Below, piece after piece: positions 10,087 through 19,415 of a DNA stretch of 59,103 nucleotides. The translations under genes and the position numbers were made by a program. Positions within the stretch are counted from its first letter, which is position 1; every line of letters starts with the position of its first letter. The notes beneath the pieces were generated by a model, which was not told the DNA's origin, searched no databases, and saw only the letters and a program-made list of their open reading frames with translations. Source of the DNA: Streptomyces sp. WM4235 (GTDB lineage Bacteria > Actinomycetota > Actinomycetes > Streptomycetales > Streptomycetaceae); contig NZ_LGDE01000349.1 in the NCBI RefSeq assembly GCF_001279725.1, forward strand, positions 1 to 59,103, given 5' to 3'.

Positions 10087-13000
10087 ATGCCCTCGACCGC
10101 CCCCACCGCCTCCGCCGTCCTGGACGGCGGCCCGGCGATCACCCCGGCGCCCGCAGTGCTCGACCGGATCGCCGCCCAGAGCCCCGAACGGGTCGCGCTG
10201 GTGCACGGCGAGCGCCGGATGACCTACGGACAACTGGCCCTCGCGGTGGCGTTCCGCGCCGACGAACTGGCCGGCTCCGGGGCGGGCCCGGGACGCCTGG
10301 TGGCCGTCCACCGGCCCCGGGGCGCGGACGCCGTGGTGGGCCTGCTGGCCGCCCTGCGGACCGGGGCCGCCTACCTGCCGCTGGACCCCGGGGCGCCCGC
10401 CGCCCGCAACGCCGCGATCCTCGCCGACTGCACGGGCGTCGACGTCCCCTTGGTCGAGGGCGAGTTCCCGCTTCCGGGCGCGGGGGTTCCCGAGGGTTCC
10501 GCGTACGTGATCTACACCTCCGGCTCCACGGGCACGCCCAACGGCGTCGTCGTCGGGCACGGGGCGTTGGCCCGGTTCGTGGCCGGCGCGGGCGCCCGGT
10601 ACGCGATCACCGCCGAGGACCGGGTGTTGCAGTTCGCCCCGCTGCACTTCGACGCCAGCGTGGAGGAGATCTTCCTGACCCTGGGCGCGGGCGCCACGCT
10701 CGTGCTGCGGGACGAGGAGATGCTCGACGTGCCGGGGCTGCTGGCCGGGTGCGCGGCGCACGGCATCACGGTGCTGGACCTGCCCACCGCCTACTGGCAC
10801 GAGCTGGCCCACGCCCTGGCCTGCGGGGTCGCCCGCCTGCCGGACACCCTGCGCACGGTCGTCATCGGTGGTGAGGCCGCGCTGCCCGAGCGGGTGGCGC
10901 AGTGGTGCCGGAGCGTGGACCCGAGGCGGGTGCGGCTGCTGAACACGTACGGGCCCACCGAGGCGACCGTCGTGGCCACCGTCGCCGACCTGTCGCGGTA
11001 CACGGGCGGGCCGGTGCCCATCGGGCAGCCGCTGCCGGGCGTCCGGGCGGCCGTGGTGGACGGTGAACTGTGGCTGCTCGGGGACGCGTTGGCGACCGGG
11101 TACCTCGGCCGGCCCGAGCTGACGGCCGCCCGGTTCGCCACGCTGGGCGGGGACCGCGCGTACCGCACCGGCGACCTGGTGTTCGTCCGGCCGGACGGGC
11201 AGTTGGGCTTCCGGGGCCGGGCCGACGACGAGGTGAAGATCAACGGGCACCGGGTGGACCCCGCCTCCGCGGAGGCCGTGTTGACGGCGCACCCCGGGGT
11301 GCGGGAGGCCGCCGTGGTACCGCGGGAGACCGCCGACGGGGTGCGCCGGCTGGCCGCGTTCGTGGTCGCGGACGAGGGGGTGGACGCCGCCGCGCTGCGG
11401 GATCGGGTCGCGGCGGAGCTGCCGGCCGCGGCGGTGCCCGGCACGGTGACCCTCGTGGAGCGCCTGCCCCGAACCTCCTCCGGGAAGATCGACCGCAAGG
11501 CCCTGCGCGGCCCGGCGGCCGGCGGCGGCGCCGAGTCCCCCGCCGACTCCACCGCCGGCGTCGTGTTCGACGGGGTGGTGCTGCCCCCCGAGGAGCGGGT
11601 CCCGCTCTCCTTCGCCCAGCGCCGGTTGTGGTTCCTGGCCGGGCTGGAGGGGCCGTCGGCGACGTACAACCTGCCCGTCGTGCTGCGGCTGGACTCCGTG
11701 CCCGACACGGCCGCGCTGGCGGCGGCGCTGGCCGATGTGGTGGAGCGGCACGAGGTGCTGCGCACCGTCTGCCCGGCGGTGGACTCCGAGCCGTACCAGC
11801 ACGTGCTCCAAGGGCCGCCGGTGCCGTTCGAGGTGACCGGGTGCGCGCCGCCGGAGGTGGCCGCGCTCGTGGCCCGGTTCACCGCCGGAACCTTCGACCT
11901 GGGCACCCAACTGCCCTTCAGGGCACGACTGTTCGTGCCCGGTGACGGATCGGCGACGCTGGCGCTGCTGATGCACCACATCGCGGCCGACGGCTGGTCG
12001 GTCGGACCGCTGCTGCGCGACCTCGGGGAGGCGTACGCGGCCCGGGCGGCCGGGCGGGCACCCGTCCGGGAGCCGCTGGCGTTGCAGTACGCGGACTACA
12101 CGCTGTGGCAGCACGAGCTGCTGGAGCGGCCGGCGCGGGCGCTGGAGCATTGGCGGGCCGCCCTGGACGGCATGCCGACGCTGCTGGACCTGCCGCTGGA
12201 CCGGCCCCGGCCCGCCGAGCCGACCGGCGCCGCCGCCACGCTGGTGGCCCGCCTCGACGCCGACACGCACCGCCGGCTGACCGCGATCGGCACGGAACGC
12301 GGGGCGAGCCTGCTGATGGTGCTCCAGCCCGCGTTGGCGCTGGCCCTGGCCGCGGTCGGGGCGGGGACGGACATCGCGATCGGCACCCCGGTCGCGGGGC
12401 GGGACGACGAGGCCCTGGACGAGCTGGTCGGCCTCTTCGTGAACACGCTGGTGCTGCGCACCGACGTCTCGGGCGACGCCCCGTACGGCGAGTTGGTCGA
12501 GCGGGCCCGGGACACGGACCTGGCCGCGTACGCCCGTCAGGAACTCCCCTTCGACCTGCTGGTGGAAGCCCTCAACCCGCGGCGGGAGTTCGCCGTCAAC
12601 CCCTTCTTCCAGGTGATGCTGACCGCGCAGGCCCAGGACGGGGAGCGGATCTCGCTCGGCGACGGCGCGCTGAGCGGGCGGTACGTCGAACCGGGCCTGG
12701 AGGTCGCCAAGTTCGACCTCAGCGCCTCCTGCGTGGAGCTGCCGGGCGGCGGCCTGGAGGTGTGGTGGCAGTACGCGACGGACCTCTTCGAGCCGCGGAC
12801 GGCCCGGTTGCTGCTGGACGTGTTCACCCGGGCCCTCGCGCACGCGGCGGCCGACCCCGACGCGCGGCCCTCCGCGTGGCCGCTGCTCGACGAGGAGGAG
12901 CGTCGGGGGATCACGGAACGCCGGGCGCGGGCGGCCCTCGACGCGTCGGCCGTGGGGACGGCCGTACCCGCCGGCCGCAGGCCCCCCGCCGAGCAGGTGC

Positions 13001-16000
13001 TGTGCGCGCTGTTCGGTGAGGTGATCGGGCTCGACGGACCGGTGGCCCCCGACGCCAACTTCTTCTCTGCGGGCGGCCATTCGATGATGGGGGTGCGGCT
13101 CGTCAACCGGATCCGGGCCACGCTCGGGGTGGAGGCGCGCATCCGGGACCTGTTCCTCGCGCCGACCCCCGCCGAGCTCGCGGTCCGCCTGGTGCGGGAG
13201 GCCGCGCCGGCCGGCCGGCCCGCTCTGGTCCCCGTACCGGCGGCGGACCGACCGGAGCGGATCCCGCTGTCCTCCGCGCAGCGCCGGCTGTGGTTCGTGG
13301 ACCAGTTGGAGGGGCCGAGCGCCTCGTACAACATCCCGTTCGCGCTGCGCCTGGACCGGCCGCTGGACCCGGCCGTGCTGGCCTCGGCGCTGGCTGACGT
13401 CTCGGACCGGCACGAGGTGCTGCGGACCGTGTACCCGGCGGTGGACGGGGAGCCGCACCAGCGGATCCTGGAGGCGGTGCGACCCGAACCGGTACGGGTG
13501 ACCGTGCCGGAGGGACACGGCGGGGCGGCGGTCCACGCCGCCGCGGGCCACGTCTTCGACCTCGCGACGGAGCCTCCGCTGCGGGCGACGCTGATCGACG
13601 CCGGGACCGAACGGTTCCTGGTGCTGGTGGTGCACCACATCGCCGCCGACGGCTGGTCCGCCGGACCGCTCCTCGCCGACCTGGCGCGGGCGTACGAGGC
13701 CCGGGAGGCCGGCCGGGCGCCCGACGTGGAGGCCCTGCCGGTGCAGTACGCGGACTACGCGCTGTGGGAACGCGCGGCCCTGGAGGACGGCGCCGCGGCG
13801 GACGGGGACACCGCGTTCGCGCGGCAGGCCGCGTACTGGCGGGCGACCCTGGCCGACGCCCCGCCGGTACTGGAGCTGACCGCGGCCCGCACCCGGCCCG
13901 CGGAGGCCTCGCACCGGGGGGCCGCCACACCGGTCGCCCTGGACGCCGACACGCACGCCCGGCTGGAGCGGCTCGCGCTGGACCACGGCACCACCGTCCT
14001 GACGGTGGTGCAGGCGGCCCTGGCCGCCACCTTGACCCGGCACGGGGCGGGCACCGACCTGCCGCTGGGGACGGTGACCGCGGGCCGGGACGACGAGGCC
14101 CTGGACGAGCTGGTGGGCTTCTTCGTCAACACGCTCGTCCTGCGCTGCGACACCTCCGGCGACCCGTCCTTCGCGGAGTTGCTGGAGCGGGTCCGGGACA
14201 CCGGGCTCGGCGCCTACGCCCACCAGGAACTCCCCTTCGACTTGGTGGTCGAGCAACTGAATCCGGTGCGCTCCACCGCCCACCACCCCCTGACGCAGGT
14301 GATCGCGCAGGTGCAGCCGGACGAGCCGCGGACGGCGCCGGACGGCGCGCTGACGGGGGTCCCGCTGGGATCGGAGTCGGGGTTCACCAAGTTCGACCTC
14401 ACGCTGTCGCTGCGCGAACTCCGGGGCGAGCAGGGGGGGCCGGGCGGGCTGAGCGGTGTACTGGAGTACGCGACGGACCTCTTCGACGAGCCGACCGCCG
14501 CGGTCCTGGCGGAGCACCTGGCGCGGACCCTGCGGGCGGTGGCCGAGGATCCGGGGCAGCGGATCGGGGACGTCCGGCTCCTGTCGGAGCGGGAGGAGTC
14601 CCGGTTGGCCCGGTACAACGACACGGGCGCGCCGGGCGTCGCGGGCGGGCCGATCCACGAACGGTTCGCGGAGCAGGCCCGCAGGACGCCGGACCGGATC
14701 GCCGTCTCGTACGAGGAGGAGGAGCTGTCGTACGCGGCGCTGGACGCGCGGGCCGACGCCCTCGCCCACCGGCTCGTCGCCGCGGGCGTGCCTCGTGACG
14801 GGGCGGTCGGGGTCCTGCTGGACCGGACGCCGCACCTCCTGGTCGCCGTACTGGCCGTGCTCAAGTGCGGGGCGGCGTACGTCCCGCTGGACCCGCGGCT
14901 GCCGGAGGCCCGGATCCGCATGATCATGGAGGATGTGTCGGCGCGGGTCCTGGTAACGGGGTCGGCGCACCTCGACGCGGCGTCGGTCGGACGGGAGCGG
15001 GCGGCGGGTGTGCGCGTCCTGTCCGTGGACGACACCGCCGACCAGGGGTCGGACGCGGTCGCCTCGAATCCCGGCGTGGTCGTGGGCGAGGACGCGTTGG
15101 CGTACGTGATGTTCACCTCGGGCTCCACGGGTCGGCCCAAGGGCGTCGGAGTCACCCACCGCAACGTGGTCGAGCTGGCCGGCGACCGCTGCTGGGACCC
15201 GGTCAACCACCGCCGGATGCTGGTCCATTCCGCGATCGGCTTCGACGCCTCGACCTACGAGCTGTGGGTGCCGCTGCTGAACGGCGGGCAGTTGGTCATC
15301 GCCCCCGGCGACGGCACCGACGTCGCGGAACTCGACCACACCATCCGCACGCACGACGTCACCGCCGCCTACTTCACCATGGGTCTGTTCCACATCATGG
15401 CGGACGAGGGCCTCGACACCCTGAAGCTGCTGGACGAGGTGTGGACCGGCGGCGACGTCGCCTCCCCCAGCGCCCTCCAGCGAGTCCTGGACCAGTGCCC
15501 GGACACCGTCCTCGTCCACTCCTACGGGCCGACCGAGACCACCTTCGCCTCCCATCACCAGCGCCTCCCCCTCACCGTGCGCACCCTGCCGGGCGTGTAC
15601 CTGGGGGCCGCGCTCGACAACACCCGCGTCCACGTCCTGGACGCGCGGCTGCGGCCGGTCCCGGTGGGGGTTCCCGGCGAGATGTACATCGCGGGCACGC
15701 AGGTGGCGCGCGGCTACGTCGGCCGGCCGGGTCTGACGGCCGAACGCTTCGTCCCCGACCCGTTCGGCGGCGACGGCGGGCGGATGTACCGCACCGGGGA
15801 CCTGGCGCACTGGACGCCCGACGGGGAGCTGCGGTTCATCGGAAGGGCCGACGGCCAGATCAAACTGCGCGGCTTCCGCATCGAGCCGGGCGAGATCGAG
15901 AAGACCCTGGCCCGGCATCCGGGCGTGGGGCAGGTCGCGGTGGTGGTCTTCGAGGACGGACCGGGCGGCAAGCGGCTCGTCGCGTACGTCGTGCCCCGCG

Positions 16001-17184
16001 CCGGCCACACCCTGACCGACACCGAGCTGCTGCGCTGGGCCGGCGGCGAGCTTCCCGAGCACATGGTCCCCGCCGCGGCGGTGGTGGTCGAGGGCATTCC
16101 GCTCACCGTCAACGGCAAGCCGGACCGGGCGGCCCTGCCGGCGCCCGCGCCCGTGGTGCGCGGTACGGGCCGGGAGCCGCGCACCCCGCGCGAGGAGGTG
16201 CTCTGCGGGCTCTTCTCCGAGGTGCTGGGGGTCCCGGACGTCGGCATCGACGACAACTTCTTCGGCCTGGGCGGGCATTCGCTGCTCGGGGTACGGCTGA
16301 TCAGCCGGATGCGGACCGTGCTGGGGCTGGACCTCGGGGTCCGCGACCTGTTCCGCACGCCGACCGTGGCGGGGCTGCTGGGCGACGAACCGACCGGTTT
16401 CGACCCGATGGGGGTGATGCTGCCCCTGGCCACCCGGGGTGCGCAACGGCCGTTGTTCTGCGTCCACCCCGGTACCGGGGTGGGGTGGCCGTACGCGGGG
16501 CTCGCCCGGCACCTGGGGCCCGACCAGCCGTTGTACGCGATCCAGGCGCGGGCGTTGAGCGAGCTGGGCCACTCCCCCGGGACGGTCGAGGAGATGGTGG
16601 CGGACTACCTCCCGCTGATCCGGGAGGTCCAACCGCACGGCCCGTACCGCTTCCTCGGCTGGTCCTTCGGCGGCACGGTCGCGCACGCCCTCGCCGTCGC
16701 ACTGGCCGAACTCGGCGAACGCACCGAGCTGCTGGCCATGATGGACGTCCACCTGCTGCCGACCGAGCCGGAGCGGCGCGCGATGACTCCCGCCCAGAAG
16801 CGGGACATGCTCGTCGGCGACGCCGCGGACGAGCCGGCGGACGCCCCCTTCGACGTGGACGCCCTCATCGGCCTGGTCCGGCTGAAGGATCCGGTGCTCG
16901 GCGCGTTCTCCGACGAGGAGATCCGCTCGGTGATCGGGGCGTCCATCAACCACGCGGAAATCATGAACCTGTACGCGCCGCGCCCGGTGGCCACCGATCT
17001 GTTGTTCCTGGCGGCCCTTGAGGACGGCGAAACGGAAAACACTCTCGCACGGCACTGGATTCCCTACATCGAGGGCCGCGTCGAGAATCACGTCATCGGG
17101 GTCCCGCACACCCGCATGGGAGAGCCGGCCCCGCTCGCCCTGATCGGCCGCATCCTTTCCGAGAAATTGAGGAGTCTGTCATGA
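10087..17184 (+). CDS. NRPS, A-C-PCP-C-A-PCP-TE, terminal synthetase
   Basis: A 2365-residue protein. Order: A1 (A3 YTSGSTGTPNG from 143, A10 SSGKIDRKAL with Lys467), C1 (HHIAADG at 630), PCP1 (Ser999 in GGHSMMGVRL), C2 (HHIAADG at 1183), A2 (A3 [11 protein letters not shown] from 1676, A10 NGKPDRAALP with Lys2011), PCP2 (Ser2065) and a thioesterase (GWSFGG, Ser2193) that releases the product. A1 sits in front of a C domain with no carrier after it, an unusual order, so it must load PCP1 past C1 or load carriers of the preceding protein. By-eye pocket residues are D-A-E-D-V-G-T-V-V-K for A1, two acidic residues that suit a diamino acid such as Lys, and D-A-Y-Y-W-G-S-F-A-K for A2, which I do not recognise. 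GGAGG at 10075-10079 precedes the ATG. The gene overlaps mbtH by ATGA. Confidence 0.95.
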   Translation: MPSTAPTASAVLDGGPAITPAPAVLDRIAAQSPERVALVHGERRMTYGQLALAVAFRADELAGSGAGPGRLVAVHRPRGADAVVGLLAALRTGAAYLPLDPGAPAARNAAILADCTGVDVPLVEGEFPLPGAGVPEGSAYVIYTSGSTGTPNGVVVGHGALARFVAGAGARYAITAEDRVLQFAPLHFDASVEEIFLTLGAGATLVLRDEEMLDVPGLLAGCAAHGITVLDLPTAYWHELAHALACGVARLPDTLRTVVIGGEAALPERVAQWCRSVDPRRVRLLNTYGPTEATVVATVADLSRYTGGPVPIGQPLPGVRAAVVDGELWLLGDALATGYLGRPELTAARFATLGGDRAYRTGDLVFVRPDGQLGFRGRADDEVKINGHRVDPASAEAVLTAHPGVREAAVVPRETADGVRRLAAFVVADEGVDAAALRDRVAAELPAAAVPGTVTLVERLPRTSSGKIDRKALRGPAAGGGAESPADSTAGVVFDGVVLPPEERVPLSFAQRRLWFLAGLEGPSATYNLPVVLRLDSVPDTAALAAALADVVERHEVLRTVCPAVDSEPYQHVLQGPPVPFEVTGCAPPEVAALVARFTAGTFDLGTQLPFRARLFVPGDGSATLALLMHHIAADGWSVGPLLRDLGEAYAARAAGRAPVREPLALQYADYTLWQHELLERPARALEHWRAALDGMPTLLDLPLDRPRPAEPTGAAATLVARLDADTHRRLTAIGTERGASLLMVLQPALALALAAVGAGTDIAIGTPVAGRDDEALDELVGLFVNTLVLRTDVSGDAPYGELVERARDTDLAAYARQELPFDLLVEALNPRREFAVNPFFQVMLTAQAQDGERISLGDGALSGRYVEPGLEVAKFDLSASCVELPGGGLEVWWQYATDLFEPRTARLLLDVFTRALAHAAADPDARPSAWPLLDEEERRGITERRARAALDASAVGTAVPAGRRPPAEQVLCALFGEVIGLDGPVAPDANFFSAGGHSMMGVRLVNRIRATLGVEARIRDLFLAPTPAELAVRLVREAAPAGRPALVPVPAADRPERIPLSSAQRRLWFVDQLEGPSASYNIPFALRLDRPLDPAVLASALADVSDRHEVLRTVYPAVDGEPHQRILEAVRPEPVRVTVPEGHGGAAVHAAAGHVFDLATEPPLRATLIDAGTERFLVLVVHHIAADGWSAGPLLADLARAYEAREAGRAPDVEALPVQYADYALWERAALEDGAAADGDTAFARQAAYWRATLADAPPVLELTAARTRPAEASHRGAATPVALDADTHARLERLALDHGTTVLTVVQAALAATLTRHGAGTDLPLGTVTAGRDDEALDELVGFFVNTLVLRCDTSGDPSFAELLERVRDTGLGAYAHQELPFDLVVEQLNPVRSTAHHPLTQVIAQVQPDEPRTAPDGALTGVPLGSESGFTKFDLTLSLRELRGEQGGPGGLSGVLEYATDLFDEPTAAVLAEHLARTLRAVAEDPGQRIGDVRLLSEREESRLARYNDTGAPGVAGGPIHERFAEQARRTPDRIAVSYEEEELSYAALDARADALAHRLVAAGVPRDGAVGVLLDRTPHLLVAVLAVLKCGAAYVPLDPRLPEARIRMIMEDVSARVLVTGSAHLDAASVGRERAAGVRVLSVDDTADQGSDAVASNPGVVVGEDALAYVMFTSGSTGRPKGVGVTHRNVVELAGDRCWDPVNHRRMLVHSAIGFDASTYELWVPLLNGGQLVIAPGDGTDVAELDHTIRTHDVTAAYFTMGLFHIMADEGLDTLKLLDEVWTGGDVASPSALQRVLDQCPDTVLVHSYGPTETTFASHHQRLPLTVRTLPGVYLGAALDNTRVHVLDARLRPVPVGVPGEMYIAGTQVARGYVGRPGLTAERFVPDPFGGDGGRMYRTGDLAHWTPDGELRFIGRADGQIKLRGFRIEPGEIEKTLARHPGVGQVAVVVFEDGPGGKRLVAYVVPRAGHTLTDTELLRWAGGELPEHMVPAAAVVVEGIPLTVNGKPDRAALPAPAPVVRGTGREPRTPREEVLCGLFSEVLGVPDVGIDDNFFGLGGHSLLGVRLISRMRTVLGLDLGVRDLFRTPTVAGLLGDEPTGFDPMGVMLPLATRGAQRPLFCVHPGTGVGWPYAGLARHLGPDQPLYAIQARALSELGHSPGTVEEMVADYLPLIREVQPHGPYRFLGWSFGGTVAHALAVALAELGERTELLAMMDVHLLPTEPERRAMTPAQKRDMLVGDAADEPADAPFDVDALIGLVRLKDPVLGAFSDEEIRSVIGASINHAEIMNLYAPRPVATDLLFLAALEDGETENTLARHWIPYIEGRVENHVIGVPHTRMGEPAPLALIGRILSEKLRSLS

Positions 17185-17387
17185 CCAATCCTTTCGACGA
17201 CACCGAGGGCACGTTCCACGTCGTGGTGAACGCCGAGGGACAACACGCCCTGTGGCCCGCGTTCGCCGCCGTGCCCGAGGGCTGGGATTCGGTGTGGGGC
17301 GCGGGAACCAGGGCGGACGCCCTGGCGTACGTGGAGGAGAACTGGACGGACATCCGCCCGAAGAGCCTCATCGCCCAGTACGTGTGA
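17181..17387 (+). CDS. mbtH: MbtH-like protein
   Basis: A 68-residue protein with the family pattern: N-terminal NPFDD, central WPAFAAVPEGW, then WTDIRPKSL near the end, including the conserved tryptophans. MbtH proteins bind adenylation domains and raise their solubility or activity. The ATG overlaps the stop of the terminal NRPS gene, so it is made together with the A domains it is expected to serve. It is followed by a strong terminator. Confidence 0.96.
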   Translation: MTNPFDDTEGTFHVVVNAEGQHALWPAFAAVPEGWDSVWGAGTRADALAYVEENWTDIRPKSLIAQYV

Positions 17388-17427
17388 ACCAGCCCCCACC
17401 GAACGTCTGAATTCTTCCCGAATTCAG

Positions 17428-17464
17428 GGAGAGCCGTGACCCGCACCGCGGGTCACGGCTCTCC
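17428..17464 (+). terminator. Rho-independent-type terminator after mbtH
   Basis: A perfect 15-bp stem (17428-17442 with 17450-17464) around a 7-base loop, 40 bases after the mbtH stop. A smaller GAATTC inverted repeat (17409-17425) lies just before it. It closes the second NRPS transcript, so the mutase genes need their own promoter. Confidence 0.8.
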
Positions 17465-17564
17465 GCGTCCACCGCATTCCCCGCGCCGGGATTCCGCACG
17501 ATCGAGCGCCCCGAATTCCCCGATACTGCCGCCTCGACTTCCCCTCGCCGAGGGCGCCCGTTCC

Positions 17565-17578
17565 TATATTTGTCGGCA
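17565..17578 (+). promoter_or_regulatory. Candidate -10 element of a leaderless glmS promoter
   Basis: The AT-rich hexamer TATATT at 17565-17570 stands out in this GC-rich sequence and lies 7 bases before the glmS ATG, with no Shine-Dalgarno sequence in between. A start site 7 bases after the -10 would fall on the ATG, giving a leaderless mRNA. No good -35 is visible at the right distance. Confidence 0.4.
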
Positions 17579-18021
17579 TGCGACGACGGAATGTGAACAT
17601 CCTGCTGACGGGTACCGCATCGGACTCCCATACGTGGAATCTCGTCTATCTCCAGCTTTTCCTGGAGGAGCAGGGCCACCGGGTGCGCAATCTGGGGCCC
17701 TGCGTGACCGACGACCTGCTGACCGCCGCGTGCGCGGCCGACGCGCCCGACCTGGTGGTCATCAGCAGTGTGAACGGCCACGGATACCGCGACGGCCTGA
17801 GCGCCGTCCGGGCCGTGCGGCGCGCCGGCCTGACCCTTCCCGTGGTGATCGGCGGCAAGCTGGGGGTGGCGGGCCGGGCCGATCCGCACGCCCGGGGCCT
17901 GCTTCTCGACGCGGGCTGTGACGCCGTGTTCGACGACGGGGACGTCGAGGCCCTGCGCCGCTACCTGAGCCCTGTGACCGCCATCGACGCCACCGCCGCC
18001 GCCGCGCGGGCCGTGGCATGA
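17578..18021 (+). CDS. glmS: Methylaspartate (glutamate) mutase, B12-binding S subunit
   Basis: A 147-residue cobalamin-binding domain. It carries a D-x-H motif (Asp16-Ser-His18, in TASDSHTWN) that supplies the lower axial His, the VVISSVNGHG segment and VIGGKLG that cradle the nucleotide tail. The usual DxHxxG ends in Asn here instead of Gly. Glutamate mutase converts L-glutamate to (2S,3S)-3-methylaspartate with adenosylcobalamin; in antibiotic clusters this supplies a nonproteinogenic residue. The partner subunit overlaps by ATGA. The symbol is that of the clostridial mutase, not of glucosamine synthase. No ribosome binding site is seen. Confidence 0.92.
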   Translation: MRRRNVNILLTGTASDSHTWNLVYLQLFLEEQGHRVRNLGPCVTDDLLTAACAADAPDLVVISSVNGHGYRDGLSAVRAVRRAGLTLPVVIGGKLGVAGRADPHARGLLLDAGCDAVFDDGDVEALRRYLSPVTAIDATAAAARAVA

Positions 18022-19340
18022 CCGCCGCCACGCTCGCCGCACCGATCGTGGCCCGACCCACCACCACGGCCCCCTCGTTCGGGGCCTTCGTCGCGCGGGC
18101 GGCGGCCGCCGGGCAGCTCGTCGTCCAGCCCCGGATGGGGTTCGGCGAGCCGCGCCGGATGCGGGCCGGCCTGGAGCGCACCAAGTCCGCCGTCGCCACC
18201 ACCGTGGGCACCCTCACCATCGACAGCTACACCCGGGTCGGCGATCAGGACGCCGCCCGGGCCGCGCTCGCCGAGGGTCTCGCGCTCAACGGCTATCCGA
18301 TCGCCACCCACCCCGTCGACCTGACCCGCGCCCTGCTGGACGGGGTGCTGGACCCGGGGTTCCCGGTCCAGGTGCGGCACGGCTCCTCCCGGCCCGAGTC
18401 GATCGTGCGGGCCCTCGCCGCCGCCGGGCTCGACGCCACCGAGGGCGGGCCCGTCTCGTACTGCCTGCCCTACGGGCGGACCCCGCTGTCGGAGTCCGTG
18501 GAGAACTGGGCCCGCTGCTGCGAGTTGCTGGCCGAGCTGGTCCCGGCGCCGCGGGTGCCGCACCTGGAGAGCTTCGGCGGCTGCATGCTCGGCCAGCTCT
18601 GCCCTCCCGGGCTGCTGGTGGCGCTCAGCCTGCTGGAAGGGCTGTTCTTCGCCCGGCACGGCATCGGCAGCGTCTCCCTCAGCTACGCCCAGCAGAGCGA
18701 CCCCGGACAGGACACCGAGGCGATACGGGCGTTGCACCGGCTCGCCGGGGAGTTCCTGCCGGCCGGCGTGGACCGACACGTCGTCCTCTACACCTACATG
18801 GGGGTGTTCCCCCGTACCGAGCCGGGCGCCACCCGGCTGCTGGAGGCCTCGGCACGGCTGGCCGTGCGGGCCGGGGCGCAGCGGCTGATCGTGAAGACCG
18901 CCGCCGAGGCACACCGCATCCCGACGGTGACGGAGAACGTGCGCGCCCTGGAGACGGCCGCGGCGAGCGCGGCCCTGGCGGAGGCGGAGGCCGGGCCGGC
19001 CGGCGGGCCCGCCGACAGCGAGGTGTACCGGGAGGCCCTGGCCTTCGTGGAGGCCGTGCTGGACCTCGACGAGGACCTCGGGCGGGCGCTGCGGAAGGCC
19101 TTCGCGCGGGGCTTGTTGGACGTCCCGTACTGCCTGCACCCGGACAACGCGGGCCGCTCGCGCAGCTTCGTCGACGGGGCGGGCCGGCTGCGCTGGTCCG
19201 AGGTCGGGGCGATGCCGGTCGCGCCGTACGCGGCCCCGGCCGGCCGCAGGCGCGCCTTGACCTCGGACGGGCTGCTGGTGGCCCTGGGGGCGGTGGCCCG
19301 GAGGTACGACGACGTCGGCGAGGTGGACCGCCCCGGCTGA
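18018..19340 (+). CDS. glmE: Methylaspartate (glutamate) mutase, catalytic E subunit
   Basis: A 440-residue protein with GlmE-like segments: TVGTLTIDSYTRV near residue 66, LNGYPIATHPVDL, VQVRHGSSRP, and an EGGPVSYCLPYG segment that in the family lines the substrate pocket of the TIM barrel. Together with the S subunit it binds adenosylcobalamin and rearranges glutamate to 3-methylaspartate. It is somewhat shorter than the roughly 480-residue clostridial subunit. It starts inside the glmS stop (ATGA), so subunit amounts are coupled. The E subunit of this family has no other common role, so assignment is firm; the use of 3-methylaspartate by the adjacent NRPS is inferred. Confidence 0.9.
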   Translation: MTAATLAAPIVARPTTTAPSFGAFVARAAAAGQLVVQPRMGFGEPRRMRAGLERTKSAVATTVGTLTIDSYTRVGDQDAARAALAEGLALNGYPIATHPVDLTRALLDGVLDPGFPVQVRHGSSRPESIVRALAAAGLDATEGGPVSYCLPYGRTPLSESVENWARCCELLAELVPAPRVPHLESFGGCMLGQLCPPGLLVALSLLEGLFFARHGIGSVSLSYAQQSDPGQDTEAIRALHRLAGEFLPAGVDRHVVLYTYMGVFPRTEPGATRLLEASARLAVRAGAQRLIVKTAAEAHRIPTVTENVRALETAAASAALAEAEAGPAGGPADSEVYREALAFVEAVLDLDEDLGRALRKAFARGLLDVPYCLHPDNAGRSRSFVDGAGRLRWSEVGAMPVAPYAAPAGRRRALTSDGLLVALGAVARRYDDVGEVDRPG

Positions 19341-19342
19341 CG

Positions 19343-19387
19343 GGTTCGAGCACGCGGCCGGTTCGAGCACGCGGCCGGTTCGAGCAC
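19343..19387. repeat. 17-bp direct repeat, 2.6 copies
   Basis: The unit GGTTCGAGCACGCGGCC occurs at 19343-19359 and 19360-19376, with a partial third copy from 19377. It fills the gap between glmE and the next gene. A second microrepeat (ACGACAGTG, three copies, about 19457-19485) lies just inside the next coding region. These look like slippage-prone repeats; no regulatory role is evident. Confidence 0.75.
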
Positions 19388-19415
19388 ACACGGACACGAG
19401 ACAGGAGTCGACAGC

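Noticed and set aside
9322..17109. A minus-strand open frame of almost 2600 codons opposite the terminal NRPS gene, and similar long antisense frames opposite the other NRPS genes, cobN and cobIJ
   Set aside because: Such frames arise in very GC-rich DNA because stop codons are rare. The translations are Arg/Gly/Pro/His-rich with no domain, while the plus-strand frames have clear motifs throughout.
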